DNA of 64,000 nucleotides, taken from the NCBI RefSeq assembly GCF_000282215.1, contig NZ_AKJS01000005.1:1-64000 (forward strand), given 5' to 3'. Below, piece by piece: positions 7,863-16,514 of this stretch. The position numbers and the translations under genes are program-made. Under the pieces are notes generated by a model. The model was not told where the DNA came from, did no database searches, and was given only the letters and a program-made list of their open reading frames with translations. Each line of letters begins with the position of its first letter. The stretch's first letter is position 1. This DNA is from Pseudomonas sp. GM21 (GTDB lineage Bacteria > Pseudomonadota > Gammaproteobacteria > Pseudomonadales > Pseudomonadaceae).

Positions 7863-10574
7863 TTATCTCGCTGCGAAGGCTGTGAGCACTTGGCCCAGCC
7901 GTTCGTTCTGTTCAGGGGTGATTTCACGTCCGGCACCATGGCCGGCATTGTCCTGCGTGATGTAGGCCAGGCCCGAGAGCCAGTCGCCCAGATACCGCTG
8001 TGCCTGATTCGCCGGTTGCGCTGGCAGCACCGGGACTTGTCCCGGGCCAATGTCGGTGTAGAACGAAAACAATGGCTCCTTGGTACCGGCGCGGCTGTTC
8101 GGACGCTCGCTCACCGGTTTCTGGAGGTAGCCGAACCAGGACACGAAATCGCGCAGCACCCGTTGCACTTCCAGTACCTGGCGCTCGACCAATTGGTCGC
8201 GCCGTGCGCCGCTTTGTGCTCGTTTGAGGACGGCGCGGCTCAGTTGCCCCGGCAAGTCTTGGCGATAACCGGCGGTGATCAGCTCATCGACCACCGCTTC
8301 CAGCAAGGCCTTTTCCAGCCCCAGCAGGTTGAGCAGGCTCTGCCGGGTGGTCAGTTCACGCAGATGTGCGATCCAGGCCTTGAAGGCCGCTTTGGCAAAG
8401 CGGTGCTCGTTGCTTTGCAACTCGGGCGCCGGGGCGCCGGTTTTGCTGCTGACCGGTGCTTCGTGGCTGAGGTCGTCACTGAAATCGAAATCGAAACCGG
8501 CGTCGTTGCCATACAGGCTCTGGCTCGGTGTCGGGGCGATCGGCTCGTCTTTCGCGGCCGGCCCGTCATCGGTTTCGTACACGCCGCTGAGGTACAGGTC
8601 GCGCACCTCTTCGCTCGGAATGTCGAGTTGATCGATCAACTCACCGAGCACCGCCGGACGACGCCCCAGGCCTGTCAGAATCATTTGCGCCTTGGCTTTT
8701 TTGGCGGCTGCGGCGCTGTCGTCGTCAGCGTGGTACCAGGTGCTGAGGCCGTGAGTGGTCAGGCCTTCGAGGCATTCGCTCAATTGCTCGCGGATGCGCT
8801 GCAATTTGAATTCGATATTGGCCACACCTTTGAAACTTCCGCTGAAGTGGCTGATGCCACCGTCATCGTTGCGCAGCATTTCTGCCCAGGCGTTGGCCGG
8901 GTTCTTGATGTGTTTGCACACCAGGGCGTTGCTGGCAAAGCTGGAACCCAGTGCGTCGACACGGTCTTGATAGATGGCGTTGAGGCCGGTTTCCGCACCG
9001 GTCGCGTCTTGCCCGATGAACGCCGCGTCCATACGCGGTTTGCGCACCAGATAGGTGTTCTGGAATGGCGTGCCGGCCCAATCATTCATCCAGCTCAGGC
9101 TGCCGAAGCGCTCCAGCATGGTCAGCTTGACCATGCCGTTCCAGCTCTCGTCGTACTGATCGGGTGTCAGGCTCAGGGAGTTGGTAATGCGCAGGTCGAG
9201 CATGGTCAGCGCCCAGATCAGGCCGGTATCGCGCTTGCTGCGAGCGGCCGAGTCGGCGCCCTGGGTTTTTTCGATCCAGCGGGTCAGCACCGGGCCCACG
9301 TCGTTGACATCGCTCTGCTTGGTCGTGCCTGTGCAGACTACAAGCGCGTTCATTTCCTGGTTGTCGGTATAGCGTTCGAACAGATAGGCGACCTTGCCGC
9401 GCAGGATCAGCTGGGAAACGGAGTTGTCCTTGGCGGTGGATTGCGGGTCGGTGGAATCGGCGATCTCGTGCAGTTTCTGGCGTCCGCGATAACCGGGGAA
9501 GTCCAGCAAGTCGACCTGATTGACGATGTCATCCACCGGCGCTTCGATCAGGCGGAAGGTCATTTCGGCGGTCAGTGCCGCCAGTTGCGCGACTGCAATC
9601 GCCTGACTGTTTTGCAGGCGATCGCCCACCAGCGGTCGAACTTCGATCGGCAAGTCCAACGGGCTGCCGAAGCGTTCGAGGATGTCGACGTTCATGATGC
9701 TGTCGCGCTGGCTGTAGCTGTCGTCTTCGAAACTCACCAAGGCCTTCAACGGCGCGAACACGGTCTCGGGCAGGCCCAGCTTGTGCAGCGCGCCGGCCAG
9801 TTGCTGGTACACGCGGGTCAACTCGCGTTGCTCACCCCAGAGGATCGAAAACAGCTCGGCCCGTTCCTGGAAATTCAGGCGTGGCGCCAGTTGCAACGCT
9901 TTGGGCCAGTACAGGTGCTCAAGCTTCTTCACCGAGTTGCGGAAGTTGTCGCGCAGGTAATCCCACAGCGACACCAGATCGTCGGCGTTGACGCCCGCTT
10001 GCAGCGGGCCGCTTTCGCGGCCTTCGAACGGTTTGAGTGCGCGCTGGATGCGCTCTTCGTCGATCTCGTAGGAAATCCGCTCAAGGTCAAAATCCTTGAA
10101 CCAGGCGTTGGCGAGAATCTTTGCCAGCTCGATTTCCTTGAACAGCGTGAGTTCTACCGGGAAGTCCTTGTCCTGACTTTCCGTCGCCCGACGGCTGAAA
10201 CGCGTCACCAGGCCGGTGGCTTCCTTGCCACCACCCACCGGGTTGATGTGCTTGATGAAGTCGAGGCGATGGTCGCCGAACTCGGTTTCCAGTTTGCCGT
10301 TCTGACCGGCGGCGAGGGCCGAAATCAGGTAGGACTTGCCGGCCTGGGACAAGCCGAAAAAGCCAATGGTCATCGGCGTGCAGGCCACGCGACCGAGGCT
10401 CTGAGCCAGATTGCGGGCGCGGTGCAGGCGGATGTTGAGGTTGTCGGCTTCGCTGTCCAGGCGCGGCGCATTGCCGCGCGTCTGGTCAATCCAGTCCAGC
10501 GCCTGACCGGCGCCTTCATAAACAGCGGCCCAACTGGCAGAGAGCTGAGTTTGATCGGGGGTCAGGTCTTTCAT
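7863..10574 (-). CDS. srfC: SrfC-family putative GTPase (virulence factor SrfC-like)
   Basis: A 903-residue cytoplasmic protein of the SrfC (Virul_Fac) family. A P-loop GLSQAGKS sits at 74-81 and a switch-II-like DFPG at about 356-359, so it looks like a large dynamin-like or P-loop GTPase; the family name comes from an SsrB-regulated Salmonella locus. The middle and C-terminal parts are helical. An acidic, low-complexity linker near residues 660-710 separates the GTPase core from a helical tail. It overlaps srfB by 4 bp (ATGA). NTP hydrolysis is predicted from motifs only; the cellular role of the family is not established to my knowledge. Confidence 0.88.
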   Translation of the reverse strand: MKDLTPDQTQLSASWAAVYEGAGQALDWIDQTRGNAPRLDSEADNLNIRLHRARNLAQSLGRVACTPMTIGFFGLSQAGKSYLISALAAGQNGKLETEFGDHRLDFIKHINPVGGGKEATGLVTRFSRRATESQDKDFPVELTLFKEIELAKILANAWFKDFDLERISYEIDEERIQRALKPFEGRESGPLQAGVNADDLVSLWDYLRDNFRNSVKKLEHLYWPKALQLAPRLNFQERAELFSILWGEQRELTRVYQQLAGALHKLGLPETVFAPLKALVSFEDDSYSQRDSIMNVDILERFGSPLDLPIEVRPLVGDRLQNSQAIAVAQLAALTAEMTFRLIEAPVDDIVNQVDLLDFPGYRGRQKLHEIADSTDPQSTAKDNSVSQLILRGKVAYLFERYTDNQEMNALVVCTGTTKQSDVNDVGPVLTRWIEKTQGADSAARSKRDTGLIWALTMLDLRITNSLSLTPDQYDESWNGMVKLTMLERFGSLSWMNDWAGTPFQNTYLVRKPRMDAAFIGQDATGAETGLNAIYQDRVDALGSSFASNALVCKHIKNPANAWAEMLRNDDGGISHFSGSFKGVANIEFKLQRIREQLSECLEGLTTHGLSTWYHADDDSAAAAKKAKAQMILTGLGRRPAVLGELIDQLDIPSEEVRDLYLSGVYETDDGPAAKDEPIAPTPSQSLYGNDAGFDFDFSDDLSHEAPVSSKTGAPAPELQSNEHRFAKAAFKAWIAHLRELTTRQSLLNLLGLEKALLEAVVDELITAGYRQDLPGQLSRAVLKRAQSGARRDQLVERQVLEVQRVLRDFVSWFGYLQKPVSERPNSRAGTKEPLFSFYTDIGPGQVPVLPAQPANQAQRYLGDWLSGLAYITQDNAGHGAGREITPEQNERLGQVLTAFAAR

Positions 10575-13500
10575 TTGCGTTTCACACTTCCACTGTCGAG
10601 CCAGTACTTGGTCTCGCTCAGGCCGGCGTCGAGCATGGTGTTGAGTTCCAGCTCGAGGTCGCTGCGCGGGTTGAAGTTGACGTTGTTGCTGTTGGATTCG
10701 ATGTCGCGAACCGATAGGCGGTCGCTCACCAGATCCTGCTTGCGCGTGTATTTGTCCGCCGGCTTGACCTCGAACCGCACCTTGAGCAGCGGCGCGCTGC
10801 CGTTTTCACCGATTGCCCGGGAAAACTTCTCCCGACCGGCCTTGGTGAACCGCAAGGTGTACAACGGCGAGGCGGCCCAGCGGTCGGTGGCCAACTGGCG
10901 GAAACCGAGGCGCAGATCGCCGCGCATTTCCAGTTGCGGCGTGTCGGCGGCATCGCCAACGCCGATTTCCGGCAGCTTGATTTTGTAGTCCTCGGACTGG
11001 ATGTCGCGGTACAGCACGTCCGCATCCTTGATCACGTTGTTCAGGTCGATGACGCCGATGTGCTTGACCGTCGAATACGGCTTGAGCGCCGACGCACGGA
11101 AGTAGAAGTTCGGCACGCTGTGGTTGGCGCACAACAGGCAGAGCATGGCGCCGACCGAGGCGGTGCTTTTCGGGTCGTCGATCCGGCCGTTCTTGTGGAA
11201 CGGGTACCAGCCTCCGGTGCGGTAGTTTTGCAGCGCCAGAATGCGCCCCGGTGGCAGCGGCAATACCTTGCGAATGAACGCCTGGATGCCGGGCAGGCGC
11301 GAAGGACGGCCGGTCAGCAACAAGACATCACACGGGTAATGCGCGACCACTTCACACAGCGCACCCAGGATCTTGGTGATGTTGATCTGATCGTTGAGGA
11401 ACGCGGCGTGGAGCTTTTGCAGGTCGAAGCTGATCGGCGCGGCATACAGGTCGAAAGCACTCTGACCGCCGACATCGCGGCGCACGGCGGCGTTGACGTA
11501 GTCGAGCACGGTTTTGCTGATCGCGTTGTCACCGAGTAGTTGTCGATAACTTTGCGGTGTGACTTCTTGCGGGACCTGCGGATCGTAATGCTCGTACGCC
11601 TTGAGCAGCGCCAGGCCCAGCGGTGCGAACACCTGCAGGTTCAATTGCTGGCGCAGGATCATGTCCTGGGCGCTGACCGATTCATCGCCACACAGCCGTG
11701 ACATCAGCGAATCCGCAGCTCTGACACCGGCGTTCTGCAAGGCTTTTTCGAAACTCGGCAGGATGAAGTCCTGAATCACGTCCAGCAGGATGTCGTCGCC
11801 GGCCACTTTGAAACCATCGCGAAAGCGCTGCTCGGGCACGATGTGCACGTTGCTGCCGCTGCCGGTATTGCCCGCGCGGTCGAGGCGATAGTCGGTGATC
11901 ACCAGGTCGGTGGTGCCGCCGCCGATGTCGATGGTCGCGAGGGTGATGCGTTGGCGGTCGGTCTTGTCCGGCCGGGCGATGGTGTCGAAAAACTCTTCCG
12001 GGTGACCGGCGAAATTCTCGTTGACCTCGGTGTACAGGTACACCAACTGGCCGCAGGACGCTTCGTCCCATTCCACGCGGATACTCGGAATCGGCGTGCG
12101 CGGGCTGACGGCCTGATCCTGATGTGGATCTTCCTCGCCGGCATGCCAGCCGAGGCTTTTCCACACCAGGCCGATGGCTTGCAGCATGCGTTCGTTGAGG
12201 ATGCTGCGCTCGGCCTGCGGCATGCCCGGCGGCACGGTCAGGGTGATGCTGTTGAGCTGGCGCGGCACGCGGGTATGACCCTGGCGCGAGCGCTGGGCCG
12301 GGCTGTTGATTTGCGACAGCGCCTGGGCCAGTACTTCGGCGAGCATGAAGGTCATCAGCGAGCTGCGTGAATAACGCGGCATGAACACTGGCAGACGATC
12401 GTCTTCTTCGAGGCTGTACAGCGCCTCGCCGGTTTCGTTGATCAGGTGCGAGAACGGCGCGGCGGTGGCGTACGGCTCGTTGTCGGTCTTGATGTACGAG
12501 CAGTTGAAGCGCCAGCCGTGGCCATAGGCGTTTTCGTCCCACAGATAGCGTTTCGGGCTGGACAGGCCAGTGGAACCTTCGGTGCCGCGACGACGGCTGG
12601 CCAGACGGCTGGCCTCATTGCCGACACGGGCAATCGTCGCCCATTGGAACGCATCGTGCCGGCCGCTCTTGACCGAGCAGTGGTCCTTGCCGAAGTACGC
12701 CTGGGCGAACTCCACGCGGCTTTCGAACGGCAGGTTGTAGGTGTGTTCGGGGGTGATCAGGTCGCGCAGTTCCAGCACGTAGTTCTGCTTCAGCCCGGAG
12801 CCGGCTTGGCCGTGGTTTTCGATCAGGATGCCGCAGGTGCGCGAGTTGCCGACGTCCAGCACCAGGTCCACCGGAATCGGTTTGACCAGGCCATTGCTGT
12901 CGTTGGCGACCACTTTGAGTTCGGGGATTTCAACTTTCGCCCGGGCCGTCGACTGCTGGGCGGCTGACGGCGTACTCAGCAGGCTGAGCAAGTTGAGGTA
13001 GTGCGCCAGGTGATAGCTGGCGCGGATATCGGTGTCCAGCTCTGCGCGCGAACGGTGGGCATTGCCCTCGTTGAACACTTCCAGCAGCCACTCGTTGACC
13101 CACGGCTGCGCCAGGAACCAGCGGGTTTCGCTGGCCTTGGTCGCCAGTTTGAAAGACACGCCGGAACTGATGTCTTCTTCGTTTGGCGCCAGGTAAGCCG
13201 TGCCGTCACGCTTGGGCATCACACGGCTGTCGAACGCCATCGTCAGGCGGTGGGTGTTACCGTCGATGTCGGGTGTCGCCAGTTTCACCAGACGCATGCG
13301 CGACCAGTTCGTAGGGCCCTCATCGAAGCGATGGGGCGGCATGAAGCGGAAAAACGGGGTCGGCAGCCAGATGCCGTCGAGCAAATCGAGACTGCTTTTC
13401 ATGTCGACGCTGAACGCAGGTTTGGCTTTTTCGACCTTTTCCGGTTCGGGCTCGTAGAAAAAGAAGTCTTTCTCTTGGTTGTACGCCAGGCGGCAGATCA

Positions 13501-13636
13501 GCCCACTGATCATCGGTGCAAACTCGCCCGCCGGTTCCTTGCGGGGATCCAGGCGCAGCGCGAAATCCATGAACTGGATGCCGGTGTCGCTGACCAGCGT
13601 GACGGTGTCTTCGAATTGAGTGACTTCAGGCAACAT
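10571..13636 (-). CDS. srfB: SrfB-family protein with actin/Hsp70-like ATPase motifs
   Basis: A 1021-residue cytoplasmic protein of the SrfB family. I read actin/Hsp70-superfamily motifs in order: phosphate-1 DVGNSRT at about 260-266, phosphate-2 DIGGGTTD at about 567-574, and an adenosine-like TGRPSRLPG at about 770. This suggests ATP-driven conformational cycling or filament formation. The 250-residue N-terminal extension and the C-terminal tail are unassigned. It starts 6 bp after srfA and overlaps srfC by 4 bp, so SrfA, SrfB and SrfC are likely made in fixed ratio and form a complex. The family name derives from a Salmonella SsrB-regulated locus. Confidence 0.9.
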   Translation of the reverse strand: MLPEVTQFEDTVTLVSDTGIQFMDFALRLDPRKEPAGEFAPMISGLICRLAYNQEKDFFFYEPEPEKVEKAKPAFSVDMKSSLDLLDGIWLPTPFFRFMPPHRFDEGPTNWSRMRLVKLATPDIDGNTHRLTMAFDSRVMPKRDGTAYLAPNEEDISSGVSFKLATKASETRWFLAQPWVNEWLLEVFNEGNAHRSRAELDTDIRASYHLAHYLNLLSLLSTPSAAQQSTARAKVEIPELKVVANDSNGLVKPIPVDLVLDVGNSRTCGILIENHGQAGSGLKQNYVLELRDLITPEHTYNLPFESRVEFAQAYFGKDHCSVKSGRHDAFQWATIARVGNEASRLASRRRGTEGSTGLSSPKRYLWDENAYGHGWRFNCSYIKTDNEPYATAAPFSHLINETGEALYSLEEDDRLPVFMPRYSRSSLMTFMLAEVLAQALSQINSPAQRSRQGHTRVPRQLNSITLTVPPGMPQAERSILNERMLQAIGLVWKSLGWHAGEEDPHQDQAVSPRTPIPSIRVEWDEASCGQLVYLYTEVNENFAGHPEEFFDTIARPDKTDRQRITLATIDIGGGTTDLVITDYRLDRAGNTGSGSNVHIVPEQRFRDGFKVAGDDILLDVIQDFILPSFEKALQNAGVRAADSLMSRLCGDESVSAQDMILRQQLNLQVFAPLGLALLKAYEHYDPQVPQEVTPQSYRQLLGDNAISKTVLDYVNAAVRRDVGGQSAFDLYAAPISFDLQKLHAAFLNDQINITKILGALCEVVAHYPCDVLLLTGRPSRLPGIQAFIRKVLPLPPGRILALQNYRTGGWYPFHKNGRIDDPKSTASVGAMLCLLCANHSVPNFYFRASALKPYSTVKHIGVIDLNNVIKDADVLYRDIQSEDYKIKLPEIGVGDAADTPQLEMRGDLRLGFRQLATDRWAASPLYTLRFTKAGREKFSRAIGENGSAPLLKVRFEVKPADKYTRKQDLVSDRLSVRDIESNSNNVNFNPRSDLELELNTMLDAGLSETKYWLDSGSVKRK

Positions 13637-13642
13637 GTCGGG

Positions 13643-15031
13643 TTATTCCGTTTTTTCGGCCGCTTGCCGCATGGACATGGGGAATTGTTCTGTTCCGTAA
13701 CCGCCGGTGCAGTCCGCGACCGTGGTCGCCCCTGGGCGGCAGTTGACCTTGGGCATCTCGTAAGTGCTGCCATCGCCGCACACGGCCTGGCCCTGGCTGT
13801 CGATGGCCAGGCTCCCACCCTTCATGGTAGCGCTTACCGGCCCGCTGCATTTCGAACCGTCGGCCTGGTGTACGGTGACTTGGCCCTTACCGTCCTTGAG
13901 CTGGTACTCCAGACGCAGCGGTTTGCCGGTCCGGCGGTCCTGTATCCCGGCGCCTGCGTTGTACTGTCCGTCGAGAAACTTGGCGGCACCGTCGGCGGCG
14001 TCTGGCGGAATGCTCAGGGGAGGGCCGGCTTTTGCGGCGGCGGATTTTTCGGCCTCGGGCGATGTGACATCCGGCGGCGCGGTTTTGTTTTCGGGTGGCG
14101 CGGTTGGGGATTCGGCAGCCGGGTCTTTGGCTGGGTCTGTGGAAGGGGTTGTGGAAGGGTCCTTGGACACGTCGGCGGGTGCCGCGTCAGCCTCGTTACC
14201 CTCGACGCCGGGCGTTTCCAAACCCTGTGTTCCGGTCACGGCGGTGCCGGTTCCTGTGGTGGAGCCGATAACGGTGCCTGTCACCGGCACGCCATTCAAC
14301 GTCCTGACATTGCCAGTCAGTGGTGGCTCTTCCAGCTGTTTTTCCACCGGCACGACGCCCTTGGGCAACAGGTCTACCGCCACCAACGGAAGCGGGACGC
14401 AACCGCGCAGGCCGAGCAATAGCCACAAAAGCAACAGCAGGAGCGGCAGCAGCAACAGCCACCACCAGCGCCGCCACCACGGACGGGCAACCACCGGTGC
14501 GACGGGCGCAACAACAGGCGCTTCGACCACGGGGGCCGGCGTCTGATAGAGGCAGTGCAGGGGATCGCGATTGAGGTCGGTACCGGCGTGCTCGAAACCC
14601 CAAAAGGTCAGCACCGGTTTGCCTTGCACCAGGTAAACGAAGTTTTCGTCAGGGATATGAATCACGCGCTTGAGCAACTTGCCGAACACGGCTTTGTCGC
14701 CTTGCTGCTGTTCGCCGGATTCAGTGCTCAGGAAACGCTGGCTCAATTCCTCCAGCGCGGTCTTGAGGGCTTCAAGTTGGCGGCGGGCAGGGGCGCGTTC
14801 TTCTTCGGTCGCGCTGCTCCACGGGATCACATCGCCGTCGAGGGCGCTGTACCAATCGATCTGGTTGCCGAGTTCATCGCTTTGAGGGATGGCCAGATGA
14901 TCGACCAAATCGGGGTTCTTGCGGCGAATGGCTTCGCGCAATTGAAGGGCTGCCCGGTAGACCGGTTGACCTGTTTCGCCGAGGGCAGTGAATGACCCGC
15001 TCTTACCGCTGCGTAATAGTGCCCCGCGCAT
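13643..15031 (-). CDS. srfA: SrfA-family membrane protein, first gene of the operon
   Basis: A 462-residue protein with a cytoplasmic N-terminal half (1-180), a very hydrophobic Trp/Leu-rich transmembrane helix (about 186-210), a Pro/Thr/Ala-rich low-complexity linker, and a C-terminal domain with several cysteines (about 350-450), presumably periplasmic. The order and partners (srfB, srfC) support the SrfA assignment. An SD-like GGAG lies 6 bases before the ATG at 15031. Being first, it is next to the operon control region, which holds a 14-bp palindrome and a 7-bp inverted repeat. SrfA probably anchors the SrfB/SrfC proteins to the membrane (inference). Confidence 0.78.
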   Translation of the reverse strand: MRGALLRSGKSGSFTALGETGQPVYRAALQLREAIRRKNPDLVDHLAIPQSDELGNQIDWYSALDGDVIPWSSATEEERAPARRQLEALKTALEELSQRFLSTESGEQQQGDKAVFGKLLKRVIHIPDENFVYLVQGKPVLTFWGFEHAGTDLNRDPLHCLYQTPAPVVEAPVVAPVAPVVARPWWRRWWWLLLLPLLLLLLWLLLGLRGCVPLPLVAVDLLPKGVVPVEKQLEEPPLTGNVRTLNGVPVTGTVIGSTTGTGTAVTGTQGLETPGVEGNEADAAPADVSKDPSTTPSTDPAKDPAAESPTAPPENKTAPPDVTSPEAEKSAAAKAGPPLSIPPDAADGAAKFLDGQYNAGAGIQDRRTGKPLRLEYQLKDGKGQVTVHQADGSKCSGPVSATMKGGSLAIDSQGQAVCGDGSTYEMPKVNCRPGATTVADCTGGYGTEQFPMSMRQAAEKTE

Positions 15032-15063
15032 TCAAACTCCATACGATCCGTTGCGCAAAAATG

Positions 15064-15081
15064 ACAGACAAAACTGTCTGT
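15064..15081 (-). promoter_or_regulatory. Inverted repeat just upstream of srfA
   Basis: ACAGACA and TGTCTGT form perfect 7-bp arms around a 4-base spacer, 33-50 bases before the srfA start. It could be an operator or a 5' leader hairpin; a TTGACG -35-like hexamer lies further upstream on the minus strand. Confidence 0.4.
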
Positions 15082-15142
15082 ACCTGCTCCTGCAGTTAGC
15101 GGGCGACCTTAATGTCATCATGATATCGCCGTCAATCTGCCG

Positions 15143-15156
15143 GAGGTTTAAACCTC
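15143..15156. promoter_or_regulatory. 14-bp perfect palindrome between srfA and the epimerase gene
   Basis: GAGGTTTAAACCTC reads identically on both strands and lies midway in the 265-bp divergent intergenic region. It is a candidate binding site for a dimeric regulator of srfA, the epimerase gene, or both. Confidence 0.4.
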
Positions 15157-15238
15157 ATGAGACTAACGTAAGCGTGCGGAGGTTGCATGAGGTCAAATTT
15201 AATTGGGTTGGGTTCGCTCGGGAGTACGTTTTTTAAGC

Positions 15239-15267
15239 TTGCTGAATCGTTTCATCAGCGCTATAAA
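15239..15267 (+). promoter_or_regulatory. Sigma-70 promoter with overlapping LacI-type operator
   Basis: TTGCTG (15239-15244), a 17-base spacer and TATAAA (15262-15267) form a good promoter 30 bases before the epimerase start. TGAATCGTTTCA (15243-15254) lies between the boxes and matches the LacI/GalR operator pattern with a central CG, with one mismatch from symmetry. Binding there would block RNA polymerase, implying sugar-responsive repression by a regulator encoded elsewhere. Confidence 0.5.
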
Positions 15268-15296
15268 AATGCACAACTCCAAGAAAGGCTTTCCCC

Positions 15297-16508
15297 ATGA
15301 CCCCACTCAAACTCGTCGTCGCCCTTGGCGCGTTGTCCGCCTCCCACGCCATGGCCTGGGATTACGTCCTGCTCGACAGCGACAAAGCCGCACAAAACTG
15401 GCAGATCACTAGCCAGCAACTGGGTGTGAAGACTGACCAACCCTTCTCAGTGAGCCTTCGTACCTTGCACGGCGGTCGGCAAGAGGGCGTCAGCATCGTC
15501 GACATCGATAACGGCACGATGAAACTCTCGGTAGTGCCGACTCGTGGTATGAACGTCCTGCAGGCGTCGGTCGGTCATGTGCGCATGGGCTGGGATTCGC
15601 CGGTCAAGGACGTGGTCAATCCGTCCTTCATCGAGCTCAACGGTCGTGGCGGCCTGGGCTGGCTGGAAGGCTTCAACGAGCTCGTCACTCGCTGCGGCTA
15701 CGAATGGGTCGGTCATCCTGGCATGGACAACGGCGAACTGCTGACCCTGCATGGCCGCGCCGCCAACATCCCGGCCAGCAAAGTTACCCTGCATATCGAT
15801 GAAAAACCGCCTTACGCGATCAGCCTGCGCGGCGAACTCAAAGAGCAGGCGTTCAAGAAAGTCGATTTCTCGGTGATGACCGAACTGGTCACCGAGCCCG
15901 GTAGCGTAGCGTTTACCCTCAATGACACCCTGACCAACAACGGTGATTATCCGAAGGAATACCAAGCGCTTTACCACAGTAACTTCAGTACGCCGTTCCT
16001 TGAGCAGGGCGCCCGATTTGCTGCGCCGGTGAAGCAGGTGTCGCCGTTCAACGACAAGGCCAAAGGGGATCTGGCGGATTGGCAAACCTATCGCGCGCCG
16101 ACCAAGGACTATGACGAAACGGTTTACAACGTTGTGCCTTATGGCGATGCCAAAGGTGACACGTTGACCGTGCTGCATAACAAGGCAGGCAGCCTTGGGG
16201 TGTCGGTTGGGTTTAATACTCAGCAGTTGCCGGTTTTTTCGTTGTGGAAGAACACTGATACACAAGGGCAGGGGTATGTGACCGGGCTGGAGCCGGGGAC
16301 GAGTTTTTCTTACAACCGTCGGTATCAGCGGCCGATCGGTTTGGTGCCGATGATTGGGGCTAAAGAGCAGAGGCAGTTTCAGATCAGGTATAGCTTGTTG
16401 GCGGATAAGGGGGCTGTGGATAAGGCGTTGAAGACGGTGAGCGATATACAGGGTGGGCGGGAGACTGAGGTGAGGGAGGCGCCGTTGGTGGACCTCAGCA
16501 AAGAATAA
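15297..16508 (+). CDS. Periplasmic aldose 1-epimerase-like protein (DUF4432 family)
   Basis: A 403-residue protein with a signal peptide (about 1-20, cleaved near SHAMA) and a beta-sandwich sugar-epimerase-like domain of the DUF4432/aldose 1-epimerase family. Family-like stretches include SVVPTRGMNV (about 79-88) and a histidine-containing LHGRAANIP (about 152-160). The likely role is binding or mutarotation of a sugar in the periplasm; the substrate is not deducible. It stands alone, divergent from srfA, behind a promoter carrying a LacI-type operator, which fits a role in sugar use. It ends 6 bp before the convergent yifB stop. Confidence 0.78.
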   Translation: MTPLKLVVALGALSASHAMAWDYVLLDSDKAAQNWQITSQQLGVKTDQPFSVSLRTLHGGRQEGVSIVDIDNGTMKLSVVPTRGMNVLQASVGHVRMGWDSPVKDVVNPSFIELNGRGGLGWLEGFNELVTRCGYEWVGHPGMDNGELLTLHGRAANIPASKVTLHIDEKPPYAISLRGELKEQAFKKVDFSVMTELVTEPGSVAFTLNDTLTNNGDYPKEYQALYHSNFSTPFLEQGARFAAPVKQVSPFNDKAKGDLADWQTYRAPTKDYDETVYNVVPYGDAKGDTLTVLHNKAGSLGVSVGFNTQQLPVFSLWKNTDTQGQGYVTGLEPGTSFSYNRRYQRPIGLVPMIGAKEQRQFQIRYSLLADKGAVDKALKTVSDIQGGRETEVREAPLVDLSKE

Positions 16509-16514
16509 TCTTTG

